A stretch of 64,000 nucleotides of DNA from Akkermansiaceae bacterium (GCA_947491475.1 CANLKN010000001.1:1-64000), one strand, 5' to 3'; numbered from the stretch's first letter, positions 54,302-63,369 are shown. A program made the numbers and translations. Notes: generated from the letters alone by a model not told the origin.

Positions 54302-55435
54302 TTATCTAACAACTCGCGCGCCGCCGCCACCCATGACTTTTTCGACCTCCTTGCGGGTGGCCATCGAGGTGTCGCCGGGGGTGGTGGAGGCCAGCGCGCC
54401 GTGGGCGGCACCATAATCGACGGCCTTTTGCGCGTCGTTGAATTCGAGGAATCCGAACTGCACGCCAGAGGCAAATGAGTCGCCGCCGCCGACGCGGTCC
54501 ATGATTTCAAGGTCGGGATACTTGCGGGATTCGTGGAACTGCCCGCCGTGCCAGAGGATCGCCGACCAGTCGTTGACGGTGGCGGTTTTCACTCCACGCA
54601 GGGTGGTGGCGGCGACTTTGAAGTTGGGGAATGCTTTGACCGCGGTTTCGATCATCGTTTTGAAGGCATCGATCTCGATGTGGGAAATGTTATGATCCAC
54701 GCCCTCGACCTCAAAGCCGAGCGAGGCGGTGAAGTCTTCTTCATTGCCGATCATGACATCGACGTATTTGGCGATCTCGCGGTTCACTTCCTGCGCCTTG
54801 GCGAGGCCGCCGATGGTCTTCCACAGCGATGGGCGGTAGTTGAGGTCGTAGGAAACGATGGTGCCGTAATGGTTAGCGGCTTTCACTGCCTCCACGGTGA
54901 GCGCTGCAGTGGTTTCTGATAGAGCGGCGAAGATGCCGCCGGTGTGGAACCAGCGCACGCCGAGCTTGCCGAAAATGTGATCCCAGTCGATGTCACCGGG
55001 CTTGAGTTGCGAGGCAGCAGTGTTGCCCCGGTCCGGATTGCCCACCGCGCCGCGGATGCCGAAGCCACGCTCGGTGAAGTTGAGGCCATTTCGAACCGAG
55101 CGGCCGATGCCGTCATCGGCGCGCCACTGGATGAAGTCGGTGGCCACGCCGCCCTGCATGATGAAGTCTTCGACGAGATGGCCCACCTCGTTATCGACAA
55201 ACGCGCTGACCACGGCGGTCTTGAGGCCGAAGCATTTGCGCAGTCCGCGAGAGGTGTTGTATTCGCCACCGCCTTCCCAGACTTGGAATTGGCGCGCTGT
55301 GCGGATCCGGCCTTCGCCTGGATCGAGACGGAGCATCACTTCACCCAGGGAAATCTGGTCGAAGGTGCATTCGGATTTTGGTTTGAGGGTCAGTGGCATG
55401 GTGATAGGGGATTGGTTGGAGGAGTTTTCAGACAT
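54302..55435 (-). CDS. kdgK: 2-dehydro-3-deoxygluconokinase-like PfkB sugar kinase
   Basis: A PfkB-family kinase, probably phosphorylating 2-keto-3-deoxygluconate. Motifs: ISLGEVMLRLDPGEGRIRTARQFQVWEGGGEYNTSRGLRKCFG, SYDLNYRPSLWKT, and the anion-hole/catalytic base DRVGGGDSFASGVQFG. At 377 residues it is longer than usual (310-340), owing to an N-terminal extension (about 25 residues) and an insert. Substrate assignment is by resemblance of the N-terminal GEVMLRLDP and RPSLW motifs. The two dehydrogenase genes upstream on the same strand, with 28- and 12-base gaps, suggest a sugar-acid pathway operon. Confidence 0.82.
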   Translation of the reverse strand: MSENSSNQSPITMPLTLKPKSECTFDQISLGEVMLRLDPGEGRIRTARQFQVWEGGGEYNTSRGLRKCFGLKTAVVSAFVDNEVGHLVEDFIMQGGVATDFIQWRADDGIGRSVRNGLNFTERGFGIRGAVGNPDRGNTAASQLKPGDIDWDHIFGKLGVRWFHTGGIFAALSETTAALTVEAVKAANHYGTIVSYDLNYRPSLWKTIGGLAKAQEVNREIAKYVDVMIGNEEDFTASLGFEVEGVDHNISHIEIDAFKTMIETAVKAFPNFKVAATTLRGVKTATVNDWSAILWHGGQFHESRKYPDLEIMDRVGGGDSFASGVQFGFLEFNDAQKAVDYGAAHGALASTTPGDTSMATRKEVEKVMGGGGARVVR

Positions 55436-55463
55436 GTCGGACCAGTCTGACTCGTAAGACTAT

Positions 55464-56558
55464 TTATTCAGCTACTTTGAAATCAGAAACCTTCCAGCGG
55501 GCCTTGCGGGCTTCCTTAGCGAGCTCGCTGAATGCTTGGATCTCGGCTTCGGAAAAGAGGAGTCCGCCGTTTTTGGCGCAGCGGGCGGCTGCTTGGGCTT
55601 CGACCTGGCCGGGGAGCAAGCAGTTATCATTACCGTGTCCGAGGATGTCTTCGATCACTACTTTGACGTTGTCACTCTGGCTGCGCCCTTTGGCGAAATC
55701 ACCGGCGTTCATCGCGTCCGGATGCCAGACTTGGAAGAAGAAGCAGCAGGTGCCCTTGTCGTCGCCAACCTTGTCCCAACGGTTCCTAATGGTGGGCAGC
55801 GAGCCGCCGATGAAACCGCCGATGATTTCATTCATCAATGCGAGGCCGTATCCTTTGTGCGCACCGAATGGCACGAGAAACTTCGCCGCATTCGGATCGG
55901 TGGTCGGCTGGCCGTTTTCATCGACCGCCGCGCCGGGCGGCAGTTCCTTGCCTTCGCGGGCAAGTTGTTGCACGCGGCCCATGGCAACCACTGAGGTGGC
56001 CCAGTCGATAACGATCGGGTAACCGATAGCATCGGTGGTGGGGAAACCCCACGAATGCGGGTTGGTTCCGAGGGTGGGGAATTTGCCGCCGAAGGGCACG
56101 ACTTCCGCGAGCGCGGCGGTGCAATTGGTGTAGGCAATGTAACCGCGGCGTGCGGCTTCCATGACATAACCGCCCCCCCAGAGATAATGGAATGCGTTGT
56201 CCACGGAAACCATGCCCACCCCGTATCTGTCAGCCAGTTTGATGGCGGTCTCGATGGCTGCGTAGCCGGTGGCTTGACCAAGTTTCTTGTTGGCATTCCA
56301 AACTTCCGCGCCTTTGAAGCGGGTTTTGATTTTTTCGATCTTGGCTCTCGGCACGCATCCGCCGGCGGCGGAGCCGAACAAGTGATCGAGGTGCAGCGCC
56401 TTGAGCGCGTTGTGCGTGCGGATGCCGTGGCGGCTGGCCTCAGCGCAGAAGCGCGCCCCATCGGCTGCTTCGGATTTTTTATATCCGCGCGCGCGGTAAA
56501 CCGAGGCGACCAGTTCGTTGTGCTGGTCTTCGGGAACGACGTAGAAGGTTTCGGACAT
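55464..56558 (-). CDS. Ldh2/YlbC-type malate/L-lactate dehydrogenase family oxidoreductase
   Basis: A 364-residue NAD(P)-dependent oxidoreductase of the type 2 malate/lactate/ureidoglycolate/diketogulonate reductase family, which lacks a Rossmann fold. The N-terminal helices contain the family's catalytic-type histidine (ASRHGIRTHNALKA). GYAAIETAIKLADRYGVGMVSVDNAFHYLWGG, PFGGKFPTLGTNPHSWGFPT and FGAHKGYGLALMNEIIGGFIGG follow the family order. The substrate is probably a 2-keto sugar acid given the kdgK neighbour, which is inference. It is 12 bases downstream of the hydroxyacid dehydrogenase. Confidence 0.88.
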   Translation of the reverse strand: MSETFYVVPEDQHNELVASVYRARGYKKSEAADGARFCAEASRHGIRTHNALKALHLDHLFGSAAGGCVPRAKIEKIKTRFKGAEVWNANKKLGQATGYAAIETAIKLADRYGVGMVSVDNAFHYLWGGGYVMEAARRGYIAYTNCTAALAEVVPFGGKFPTLGTNPHSWGFPTTDAIGYPIVIDWATSVVAMGRVQQLAREGKELPPGAAVDENGQPTTDPNAAKFLVPFGAHKGYGLALMNEIIGGFIGGSLPTIRNRWDKVGDDKGTCCFFFQVWHPDAMNAGDFAKGRSQSDNVKVVIEDILGHGNDNCLLPGQVEAQAAARCAKNGGLLFSEAEIQAFSELAKEARKARWKVSDFKVAE

Positions 56559-56570
56559 GGGATTTCCTTG

Positions 56571-57557
56571 TTAGATAAGCGCTTCAGGCGGTGGCGCGTC
56601 ATTCACCTGAGCAAGCGGTTTCTCTCCGCGCAGCAGGTGTAGCAGGTTTTGAGCGGCCATCATAGCCTGGCGCTGGACGCTTTCATAAGTGCGCGAGCCG
56701 ATGTGCGGAGTGATGATGCAGTTCTTCGCCTTGAGCAGCGAATGATCGGCAGGTGGAGGTTCCTCGTCGAGCACGTCGGCACCGTAGCCGCCCACCTTGC
56801 CGCTTTCCAGGGCGGCGGCGAGATCCGCAGTATTAACCACTTCACCACGACTGCAGTTGAGGAGGATCACGCCGTCCTTCATGGTAGCAATGGTTTCCGC
56901 GCGGACCATTTCTCGCGTTTCCGGTGTAAGATTGGTGTGCAGTGAAATGATGTCGGATTTGATGAAAATTTCCGCCATGTCGGCTGCGCGGGCAATATCA
57001 TGAATGGACGCAAAAACCTCATCCCAATAGACATCGTAGGCAATCACCGTCATGCCAAAAGCCTTGGCGCGCGTGGCGACTTCCTTGCCGATGCGGCCGA
57101 GACCGACGATGCCGATGGTTTTTCCCATGATCTCATGGCCGGTGAGGCGCTTCCAATTGCCGGAGCGGGTGAAATTGACTTCCTCGACGAGTTGGCGGTA
57201 AAGCGCCAGCAGTAGCGCAAAGGTGTGCTCGGCCACCGTGGTGTGGTTGACTCCGGGGCAGAAGGAGAGGGGAATGCCCATCTCGGTGGCGGCTTTCACA
57301 TCGATCTTGTCCACGCCGATGCCGTATTTGCTGAGGATTTTCAGACGAGGTGCCGCTTTTTTCAATACCGCGTGTGATATCACATCGTCGCCGCAGAGGA
57401 TGGCGTCGAAGTCACCGACCAATTCCAGCATTTGTTCTTCAGAAAGCGGACCGCGTTGACAGGCGATTTCGATGCCGGTGCATTCCAGGAGCGCGTGATG
57501 GGGGCCGGCGATGTCCTGGTAGGAAGTGGTGGTGAGCAGAACGCGAACGGGTTTCAT
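56571..57557 (-). CDS. D-isomer-specific 2-hydroxyacid dehydrogenase (phosphoglycerate dehydrogenase-like)
   Basis: A 328-residue NAD-dependent dehydrogenase: substrate-domain LKILSKYGIGVDKIDV, the Rossmann motif GIVGLGRIGKEVATRAKAFG, the catalytic Arg in LLNCSRGEVVN, Glu in ADVLDEEPPP and His in CIITPHIGSRT. It lacks the C-terminal ACT domain of some SerA enzymes. In this operon it more likely acts on a 2-keto/2-hydroxy sugar acid than on phosphoglycerate. Its ATG overlaps the stop of the LacI fragment (ATGA), a junction probably left by a deletion. Confidence 0.88.
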   Translation of the reverse strand: MKPVRVLLTTTSYQDIAGPHHALLECTGIEIACQRGPLSEEQMLELVGDFDAILCGDDVISHAVLKKAAPRLKILSKYGIGVDKIDVKAATEMGIPLSFCPGVNHTTVAEHTFALLLALYRQLVEEVNFTRSGNWKRLTGHEIMGKTIGIVGLGRIGKEVATRAKAFGMTVIAYDVYWDEVFASIHDIARAADMAEIFIKSDIISLHTNLTPETREMVRAETIATMKDGVILLNCSRGEVVNTADLAAALESGKVGGYGADVLDEEPPPADHSLLKAKNCIITPHIGSRTYESVQRQAMMAAQNLLHLLRGEKPLAQVNDAPPPEALI

Positions 57558-57691
57558 GGCATCAATTGGATAAGTCGGAGCCGAAAAAAAATCCTACCGC
57601 TGTGACCGTTGAGCACGCGCGAGACCGTCCAGCGCGAGATGCCGAGATGGCGCGCAAGTGCAGCGGTGGTGTTGGGCGGATCTTGAGGCAT
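57554..57691 (-). pseudogene. Truncated LacI-family regulator: helix-turn-helix only
   Basis: A 45-codon frame (MPQDPPNTTAALARHLG, then ISRWTVSRVLNGHSG) contains the complete LacI-type helix-turn-helix and the start of the hinge. It then ends after an unrelated tail (RIFFRLRLIQLMP) on the start codon of the dehydrogenase. The ligand-binding domain (about 280 residues) is absent. Most likely a deletion removed the rest of a regulator that once controlled this operon; a functional stand-alone DNA-binding peptide is less likely. No other remnant is seen in 57695-57867. Confidence 0.75.
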
Positions 57692-57867
57692 ATGCGTTTC
57701 TAAACGCCGAGAGTGACACGCTTGAACCGCCATGCCAACACGAGTTTGTTTGGCGGTCGGATGAATCAGGACACGCCTCCGGCCGTGGTCGGTGCGGTAA
57801 CAGCAGGGCGTCACCCGGGAATTCCATCCCGTCAGGATATTTGGTTGGCCGTTCCGCTCGCTGCGGC

Positions 57868-58560
57868 TTAGACCCTCCGCTTCAGCACATAGATCATCTG
57901 CCTTGCAAACAGTGAGGGCCAGATCCGCCACAGGCCCGTAAAGCCGTTTTGTCCGGTGTAGGACACCACTTGGAACCCACAGTATTCCGCCCAGTGGTGG
58001 AAATCGCGCACGGTCCAATGCCGCAAATGCTCTTTGATATGATAGACAATCGCGGTCACTGGCATTCTGCCGCCGAGAGCCAGACGCAGACGGTTGACGA
58101 TGAAGCCCAGATTGGGAATCGTGATGTAAAAGACAGTGGCACGGGTCTTGAGAAATTCCGTCATCAACCGTTCTGGCTCAGGCAGGTGTTCGATCAACTC
58201 CATCGCCACGATGACGTCCACTTCATAAAATGCTCCGAGATTCGGATTGTTGAGATCGCAGGTGACTTCGCCATTGAGCCCCTTCTCACGCAGCTTTTCA
58301 ATGGCTGTCATCGACCCGTCGATGCCGATCAAACGAAGTCCGGGTTTATTTTCATATGCATACTCCAGAAACGCCCCGTCGCCACATCCGACATCGAGCA
58401 CAGTGCACCCGTCCGGCAAGTGCTTTGTCACCCACACAAATCGGTATTTCGGCTCTTGCCGGCCACGCTGGTCCCAGTAGTCGTCGTAGTCAGCGAACTC
58501 CCTGAGTGGCATAGGATCGAGAAAAATCTCGCCGAAGATTTGTCGCAGCTTGCGGGTCAT
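57868..58560 (-). CDS. SAM-dependent methyltransferase
   Basis: A 230-residue class I methyltransferase: motif I VLDVGCGDGAFLEYAYE, motif II-like LIGIDGSMTAIEKLREKG, VDVIVAMELIEHLPEPERLM and YITIPNLGFIVNRL. The last segment (HIKEHLRHWTVRDFHHWAEYCGFQVVSYTGQNG) is typical of methyltransferases in polysaccharide clusters. The substrate cannot be told. It is adjacent to and co-oriented with the glycosyltransferase gene (4 bases between), so probably modifies the same glycan. Confidence 0.9.
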   Translation of the reverse strand: MTRKLRQIFGEIFLDPMPLREFADYDDYWDQRGRQEPKYRFVWVTKHLPDGCTVLDVGCGDGAFLEYAYENKPGLRLIGIDGSMTAIEKLREKGLNGEVTCDLNNPNLGAFYEVDVIVAMELIEHLPEPERLMTEFLKTRATVFYITIPNLGFIVNRLRLALGGRMPVTAIVYHIKEHLRHWTVRDFHHWAEYCGFQVVSYTGQNGFTGLWRIWPSLFARQMIYVLKRRV

Positions 58561-58564
58561 TCCG

Positions 58565-59419
58565 TTAGATATTCAGACTTTTTCTCATCGCCTTCCAGAC
58601 TTTCGCCGACAGCCACAAGACTCCATCCACCAATCCATTGATATAGGGATCTCGAAACAAGGTGACCCCATAAGCCCGGCGAATCGCCCGCGATTCAATG
58701 AATTGCTTTTCCGCCGCAAGGATTTGCTCCATGTTGCGACCTGGGCCCAAGTGACGTTGAGAGAGATTTCCGCCGTGCATACGGAAATCAGCCACCGTCA
58801 CCGGCACGTGTTGGAACTTCATTCCCGCCGCATCCAGCCGTGCGTAGAACTCGCCGTCCATCACATAGCGAAAATCATTTCTCAGTCGGTGGCCTCTATC
58901 GATTACCGTCGCGCTCCGGTAAAACGCCGCAGTCGAACCGATGAAACAATGATGGTGCACATGCACGAAGCGCGACCACGGCAACGATTTGACATGCCGC
59001 AGGAAAGAGCCGCCTTCATCCACGAAGTCCCAGTCGCCATAGACCACATCTGCCGCGCAATTCTCTAACAGTGGAAGAATCGCCTCCAGCGCGCCGGGCT
59101 TCAGGCGATCATCTGCGTTGAGCCACATCACCCATTCGCCTTTCGCCCGCTCAAAACCCTTGTTGATGGCATCGCTCATCCCACCGTCGGGCTCTTGGAG
59201 CCACGTTGCATGTGGAAATCGCGCCGCCACCTCCGCGCTGTCATCGGTCGAGCCGCCGTCGATGATGAGATGTTCGAGCGTGATACCCAAGGAGCGCTGG
59301 CGTCCCGCCCGCGGGTCTTCAGATGCTGAGATGTCATCTGCTTGCCTCGCCACGCTTTCCAGGCAGTCGCCCAGAAATCTGCCGTAATTAAGCGATGGGG
59401 TGATCAGGGTGAGGTGCAT
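58565..59419 (-). CDS. Family 2 glycosyltransferase
   Basis: A 284-residue GT-A fold enzyme. The N-terminus LTLITPSLNYGRFLGDCLESVARQ, then LIIDGGSTDDSAEVAARF, the GGMSDAINKGFERAKGEWVMWLNADDRL segment with the metal-binding Asp pair, and a His/Tyr-rich acceptor region (FVHVHHHCFIGSTAAFYR) fit GT2. ATG 59419 (MHLTLITPS) is chosen over 59467 because the fold starts there. An unusual insertion (ISASEDPRAGRQRSLG, residues about 30-45) sits in the first loop. It probably adds a sugar to a surface polysaccharide; donor and acceptor unknown. Confidence 0.9.
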   Translation of the reverse strand: MHLTLITPSLNYGRFLGDCLESVARQADDISASEDPRAGRQRSLGITLEHLIIDGGSTDDSAEVAARFPHATWLQEPDGGMSDAINKGFERAKGEWVMWLNADDRLKPGALEAILPLLENCAADVVYGDWDFVDEGGSFLRHVKSLPWSRFVHVHHHCFIGSTAAFYRSATVIDRGHRLRNDFRYVMDGEFYARLDAAGMKFQHVPVTVADFRMHGGNLSQRHLGPGRNMEQILAAEKQFIESRAIRRAYGVTLFRDPYINGLVDGVLWLSAKVWKAMRKSLNI

Positions 59420-59460
59420 GGATATAGGTAGTTCGGCACAGCGGGAGCCAGATAGGAGGG

Positions 59461-60762
59461 CTAGCATCCACGATCCATCATCCCCACCACCGTTTCAGCT
59501 ACTTTGTCTGCGTGAAGCCGTTGGCTCCAGATCTGCGAAATTTCCGCCGCATCGCGTTCGCCATTCTGCCACGCATCCAACTCGGCCAGCAGTGACTCTA
59601 CATGCCCGGCAGTATTGTCGAGATCAGTCAACTGACCGGATTTTTCCGAGGCAAACCACTCAAAGCTAGGCATAGTGACCAGTCGCCCCGCCACCACCGA
59701 ACATCCCGAACAAAGCGCCTCCGCCGCCGCAATGCCGAAGCTCTCGTAGGCCGATGGACTGTAGAAAATTTGAGAATCCCGTAACAGTGCCGCCAGTTCT
59801 TCTCGGTTCATCATCCCCATGATGCGGATCCGTTTGCGCAGCCCGGGAGTTTTTGAAGCATGCCATATTTCCATCTCCGGTGTCGCACGCCCTGCAACTA
59901 CCACTGTCACCGTAGGATCATCTAACAGCAGTTGGTCCATCACCTCCATCAGCAACCAAGTTCGTTTCTGGATGTGATCCTGCCAGCGGCCGACACACAC
60001 CACTTGCCGTTGTTTGCCCAATATGGATGACAGGCTTCTAGCTTGTCCCGGACTACGGCCATCTTGCCTGCAGGATGCTGATGGCATCGTTGAATCCAAG
60101 CTGGAAGTCCTAGCTCGTAAACAGCCAGGAAGGCTGTTCTCCGCCACTTCGAACATCGACTCCACTGAGTGGGGCAGAAGCTTCACCCTACTTGCCAATT
60201 CTTCGCCTTCATAAACCCAACACAAGCGGCGATACCTTTCCACCGCAACGGGAGACACGCAGGCGATCACATTTCCCTGGCTCAAATGCCGGCTACGGAG
60301 AGCATCGCTCAATAGCAATTCTACCGTTATCCCGCGGATGGCGAGCTTCAGAAAACGAATCCATGCCCGAGCGTTCCGACCCTGCCCTCCATAGATCCAC
60401 TGTGCCTGTAACCAATCGCACCAACCCACCCGCGGGCTGACCATGCCAGCGCTGTCCTGATTCAGGATCAAAAAAACACCCGCCGAGCGGATTGCTGCGG
60501 CAACTTTGCTAAACTTAGGACGCCCCCATGCATACAGTACGAGGCCGTCGAGTTGTTGCAATCTCCACCACTCCGATGATTCAAGGTTATGGTAATCCGT
60601 GCGGATCAAGTCCGCCTCATCCTCGAGCTTTCGCTCGCCAGGCATGACTGCACGGCTCTCAATGCCGATGGCCTGCAATCCCCGGCACAATAATCCGCTG
60701 TCCCGAGCGAAAAAATCAGCCCCCCCTCCAAAAGCCACAGGCGTGCAAGTGTAAATGCGCAT
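59461..60762 (-). CDS. Family 4 glycosyltransferase with an in-frame repeat insertion
   Basis: A 433-residue GT-B retaining glycosyltransferase: N-terminal YTCTPVAFGGGADFFARDSG; C-terminal domain VVCVGRWQDHIQKRTWLLMEVMDQLL, VTVVVAGRA, IMGMMNREELAALLRDSQIFYSPSAYESFGIAAAEALCSGCSVV, with the donor-binding E-x7-E (ESFGIAAAE). Between the two domains residues about 209-245 (NSLPGCLRARTSS...) are encoded by a multi-hairpin REP-like element and extend a normally short linker. The gene is otherwise intact. The substrate is unknown. Confidence 0.88.
   Translation of the reverse strand: MRIYTCTPVAFGGGADFFARDSGLLCRGLQAIGIESRAVMPGERKLEDEADLIRTDYHNLESSEWWRLQQLDGLVLYAWGRPKFSKVAAAIRSAGVFLILNQDSAGMVSPRVGWCDWLQAQWIYGGQGRNARAWIRFLKLAIRGITVELLLSDALRSRHLSQGNVIACVSPVAVERYRRLCWVYEGEELASRVKLLPHSVESMFEVAENSLPGCLRARTSSLDSTMPSASCRQDGRSPGQARSLSSILGKQRQVVCVGRWQDHIQKRTWLLMEVMDQLLLDDPTVTVVVAGRATPEMEIWHASKTPGLRKRIRIMGMMNREELAALLRDSQIFYSPSAYESFGIAAAEALCSGCSVVAGRLVTMPSFEWFASEKSGQLTDLDNTAGHVESLLAELDAWQNGERDAAEISQIWSQRLHADKVAETVVGMMDRGC
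60029..60138. repeat. REP-like multi-hairpin element inside the glycosyltransferase gene
   Basis: Four hairpins in a row: GACAGGCT-TCT-AGCTTGTC (60029-60047), CATCTTGC..GCAGGATG (60060-60077), AGCTGGA..TCCTAGCT (near 60099-60115) and the perfect AACAGCC-AGGAA-GGCTGTT (60120-60138). The 110-base block keeps the host reading frame open. Confidence 0.75.
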
Positions 60763-60843
60763 TGGAGGGTTGGAAAGAAACGCTGAAATGCTGATAATAG
60801 ATTAAGATAACTAAAGTGAGGAAACAAGAGCGGATATCTGCAT

Positions 60844-62052
60844 TTAGGATCTCAGTTTTTCAGTATTCAACTTCAACCATCCACCCCATCCCAGAAGCGC
60901 GAAGAACAGATACATCAGTCCGAATCGATGCCTCATAATCCCCAAATCAAGTTGGCCACCGATCCAACTGGAAAGCAGCACAGCGCCGAGCATCGGCGCA
61001 AGCGTGACCAGTGTGCAGGCTCGGAAAAACGCAACCGTCGAGTCCGTGCGGTCCTGCATGAGCAGCCACAACGATGCCGCCATTGCCGATAGAATGGATG
61101 TGGTGATGATCATCGTGCTCGCCCATGGCATCGCGTGATCCATGGTGGCGATCTTGTTCCTTGAACCAATCGGCGAGAAACCCGCAGGGTCATGTAAATA
61201 AAACGGCAAGATAATTGCAACAGTCGTAAGAATGGCAATGGAACTGATCAGAACTGCCTTGCGAAATTCCACCAAACGCCACAATGCTGCGCCGAAGAGC
61301 GGATACAATAGCAAGAAATTCGCACGGGATGCGAGAGCCACTCCCACAAGCAGGCATGCTGTCCACCGCTGCCAAGCCGGAGAGGTGGCATTCTCCCACG
61401 TTGTCAGTGCTAACATGAATATCAGTGCGACAAATATCCCGTTCGCTATCAAATCCCCGCCTGAAACAAATTAATGCTGGACAGCCATTGACAAGACCAT
61501 TGGCACAGCTAACAACCAAAGGGCAGTAGCCTTGTTTTTGTGAAACATGGCCGCCGTGAACAAAAAGAGGGACAGCCAAAATACATTCTGATAACCACTG
61601 TTTCCAAGCGCCACAAACGGTGCCGCAAGCAGAATGGAACCCGGCATGACAGACAAAGGACCGGCGATTCTATTGGATGGATAATAGGGAGTCTCGCCAC
61701 CTGCCAAACGGGTCACAGCCATTTCCAGTCCTTCATCACGGTCACTGCTTTTCCCCGGTCCACGGCTATCTTCGAAGGGATGGAGCAACACAAAACCGGC
61801 GGCCATCATCGTGATGGCCAGCACCGCGATACTGCGGAAATGACGATTCAACCACGGGGCGATGCGACGTGTCAGATATGCCGTTATAAAAACCACTGCG
61901 ATGACCACCCCGACATAAGCGGACACACCGGACATGCCTGTGTATTTCTGGATTAAGCCTGTCGAGGGAAATGCCAGCAACAACGCCAAGATCCAAGGAT
62001 CGCGGGCAGAAGGCGTGCCATGATCTGATTCAGTATTAGTCATACTTGTCAT
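60844..62052 (-). pseudogene. Polytopic membrane protein gene (glycosyltransferase-like) with one in-frame TAA
   Basis: From ATG 62052 (MTSMTNTESD) the frame encodes about six hydrophobic helices, then meets TAA at 61471-61473. It continues in the same frame with FVSGGDLIANGIF and further helices to 60844. Across the stop the text (VLSMAVQH, stop, FVSGGDLIANGIFVALIFML) reads as one membrane protein of about 402 residues. It resembles polyprenol-dependent mannosyltransferase-type (DUF2029/GT-C) proteins in layout, with an acidic loop RDEGLEMAVTRLAGGETPYYP. The ORF from 61452 alone lacks a proper start. A point mutation or sequence error is likely. Confidence 0.78.
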
Positions 62053-62180
62053 CTAATCCGTGGAATAGCTTGAAGCGCAGCGATGGGATCTTCGATACCT
62101 ATGCGATGCTTCCAGTAACAATCCATTCACAATCAACGGTCAGCGCATGCACTACAATTCCCACTCAACCTGGTCTGGTC

Positions 62181-63182
62181 TCACATCTGGCCTAGAACAC
62201 GAATATCATCAAACCAAGCCCGCAAGAGACTCTCTTCATCGCTTCCGACCCAGCCGTTTCTGATCAGTGTTTGATAGCATGACTCCATCATCGACTGCAG
62301 CGAATCACCGATCTTCAACGGCAGGGCGGCCAATTCTTCACGCATCCTTTCATTGTTCTCATAACCTGGCAATTCATCGATGAAGTCCCGCTGCAAGTCA
62401 TGATCGTTGCGCTCCTGCCAGACAGTGGGACCCTGATAAAGAATCCCCAGATCCATCGCCTGCAATACGCGCTGTGTGACGAAGCTCCGCCAGATATAAG
62501 TCATTCGGAAGCTGCACTTCGCGGGCAGGTAGAGCAGCGGAAATACGCATTGAAACGTGGTCGTATTCTGGCTGTTGAAGGGACACCATGATCCGTTCCG
62601 CAGCAGGACAGGTTCATGGGCGGTTTCGAAATGGAAGGGCAGGGGAAAGAGCATCCGATAGACTGCATCCACATCCGGGTCCGAATCTGCCAATCCTTGT
62701 TGGACCGGGCACTCATACTCGCCCTAGGCGCCGGCAGCTGGAACTTCGTCGCGGGCACGAGTGAGTGGCATGCCTCGCGGATAGATGAAGTTCTCACTGA
62801 AATATCGGTAGGCGTTCACCCATCCGTCCTTCTCAACCGGGCGACATCTGATCCGCTTTTCACGCGCAATCCAGAATTGTTGCATCGGATGGTTGTCGTC
62901 GTCGGTTTCCACAATCACCGTCGCCCCCGCCCGCATCGCCTCAAGGTAGGCGATGTTTTTGCGGGTATAGGATCGCTCCGGGCATATCCTTCCCAGCGCG
63001 AATCCGCTGTCGCGTTGTTGTTGCAGCGAGAGGAAACGGCATCCATCCAACCTGAAATCAGCGGGGCTTTTGCCATCGCCGGCCACAATGAAATCCCACC
63101 CATGCTCAATACTGCCAGCAGCAAGTTCATGCATGGCCGAGTTCGGCGGATTGATTGTGGTGACAACGAGTGAGGTGCGCAT
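62181..63182 (-). pseudogene. STELLO-type glycosyltransferase family gene with one in-frame TAG
   Basis: From ATG 63182 (MRTSLVVTTINPP) the frame reads SLVVTTINPPNSAMHELA, DFIVAGDGKSPADF and the Asp-rich ETDDDNHP, typical of STELLO/DUF288 proteins. It meets TAG at 62724-62726 and continues in the same frame with CPVQQGLADSDPDVDAVYRM and the rest of the family's sequence to 62181. The combined 333 codons match one protein. The stop lies between PAAGA and GEYECPVQQG, a linker region. Substrate unknown. Its neighbour also carries a lone in-frame stop. Confidence 0.82.
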
Positions 63183-63222
63183 GGTGATGAATGATATTGA
63201 CTTTAACCGAAAGCCGAGATTC

Positions 63223-63353
63223 CAACCACGAAAATCACGAATTACACGAAAGGTCCAAAGTCTGGGCGATGTCGTGGCAAGGCACGTTTTGGAGCAGCCG
63301 TTCACCCCCGTTCAGACTTTCATTTTTTGTGTTTTTCGTGAATTTAGTGGTTA
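63223..63353. repeat. CACGAA-rich inverted-repeat element, copy 2
   Basis: AACCACGAAAATCACGAATT at the left faces TTTTTCGTGAATTTAGTGGTT at about 63333-63353. It has the same architecture and words as the element at 54183, and lies between two glycosyltransferase genes. Confidence 0.7.
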
Positions 63354-63369
63354 GATATTGTGAGTGAGC

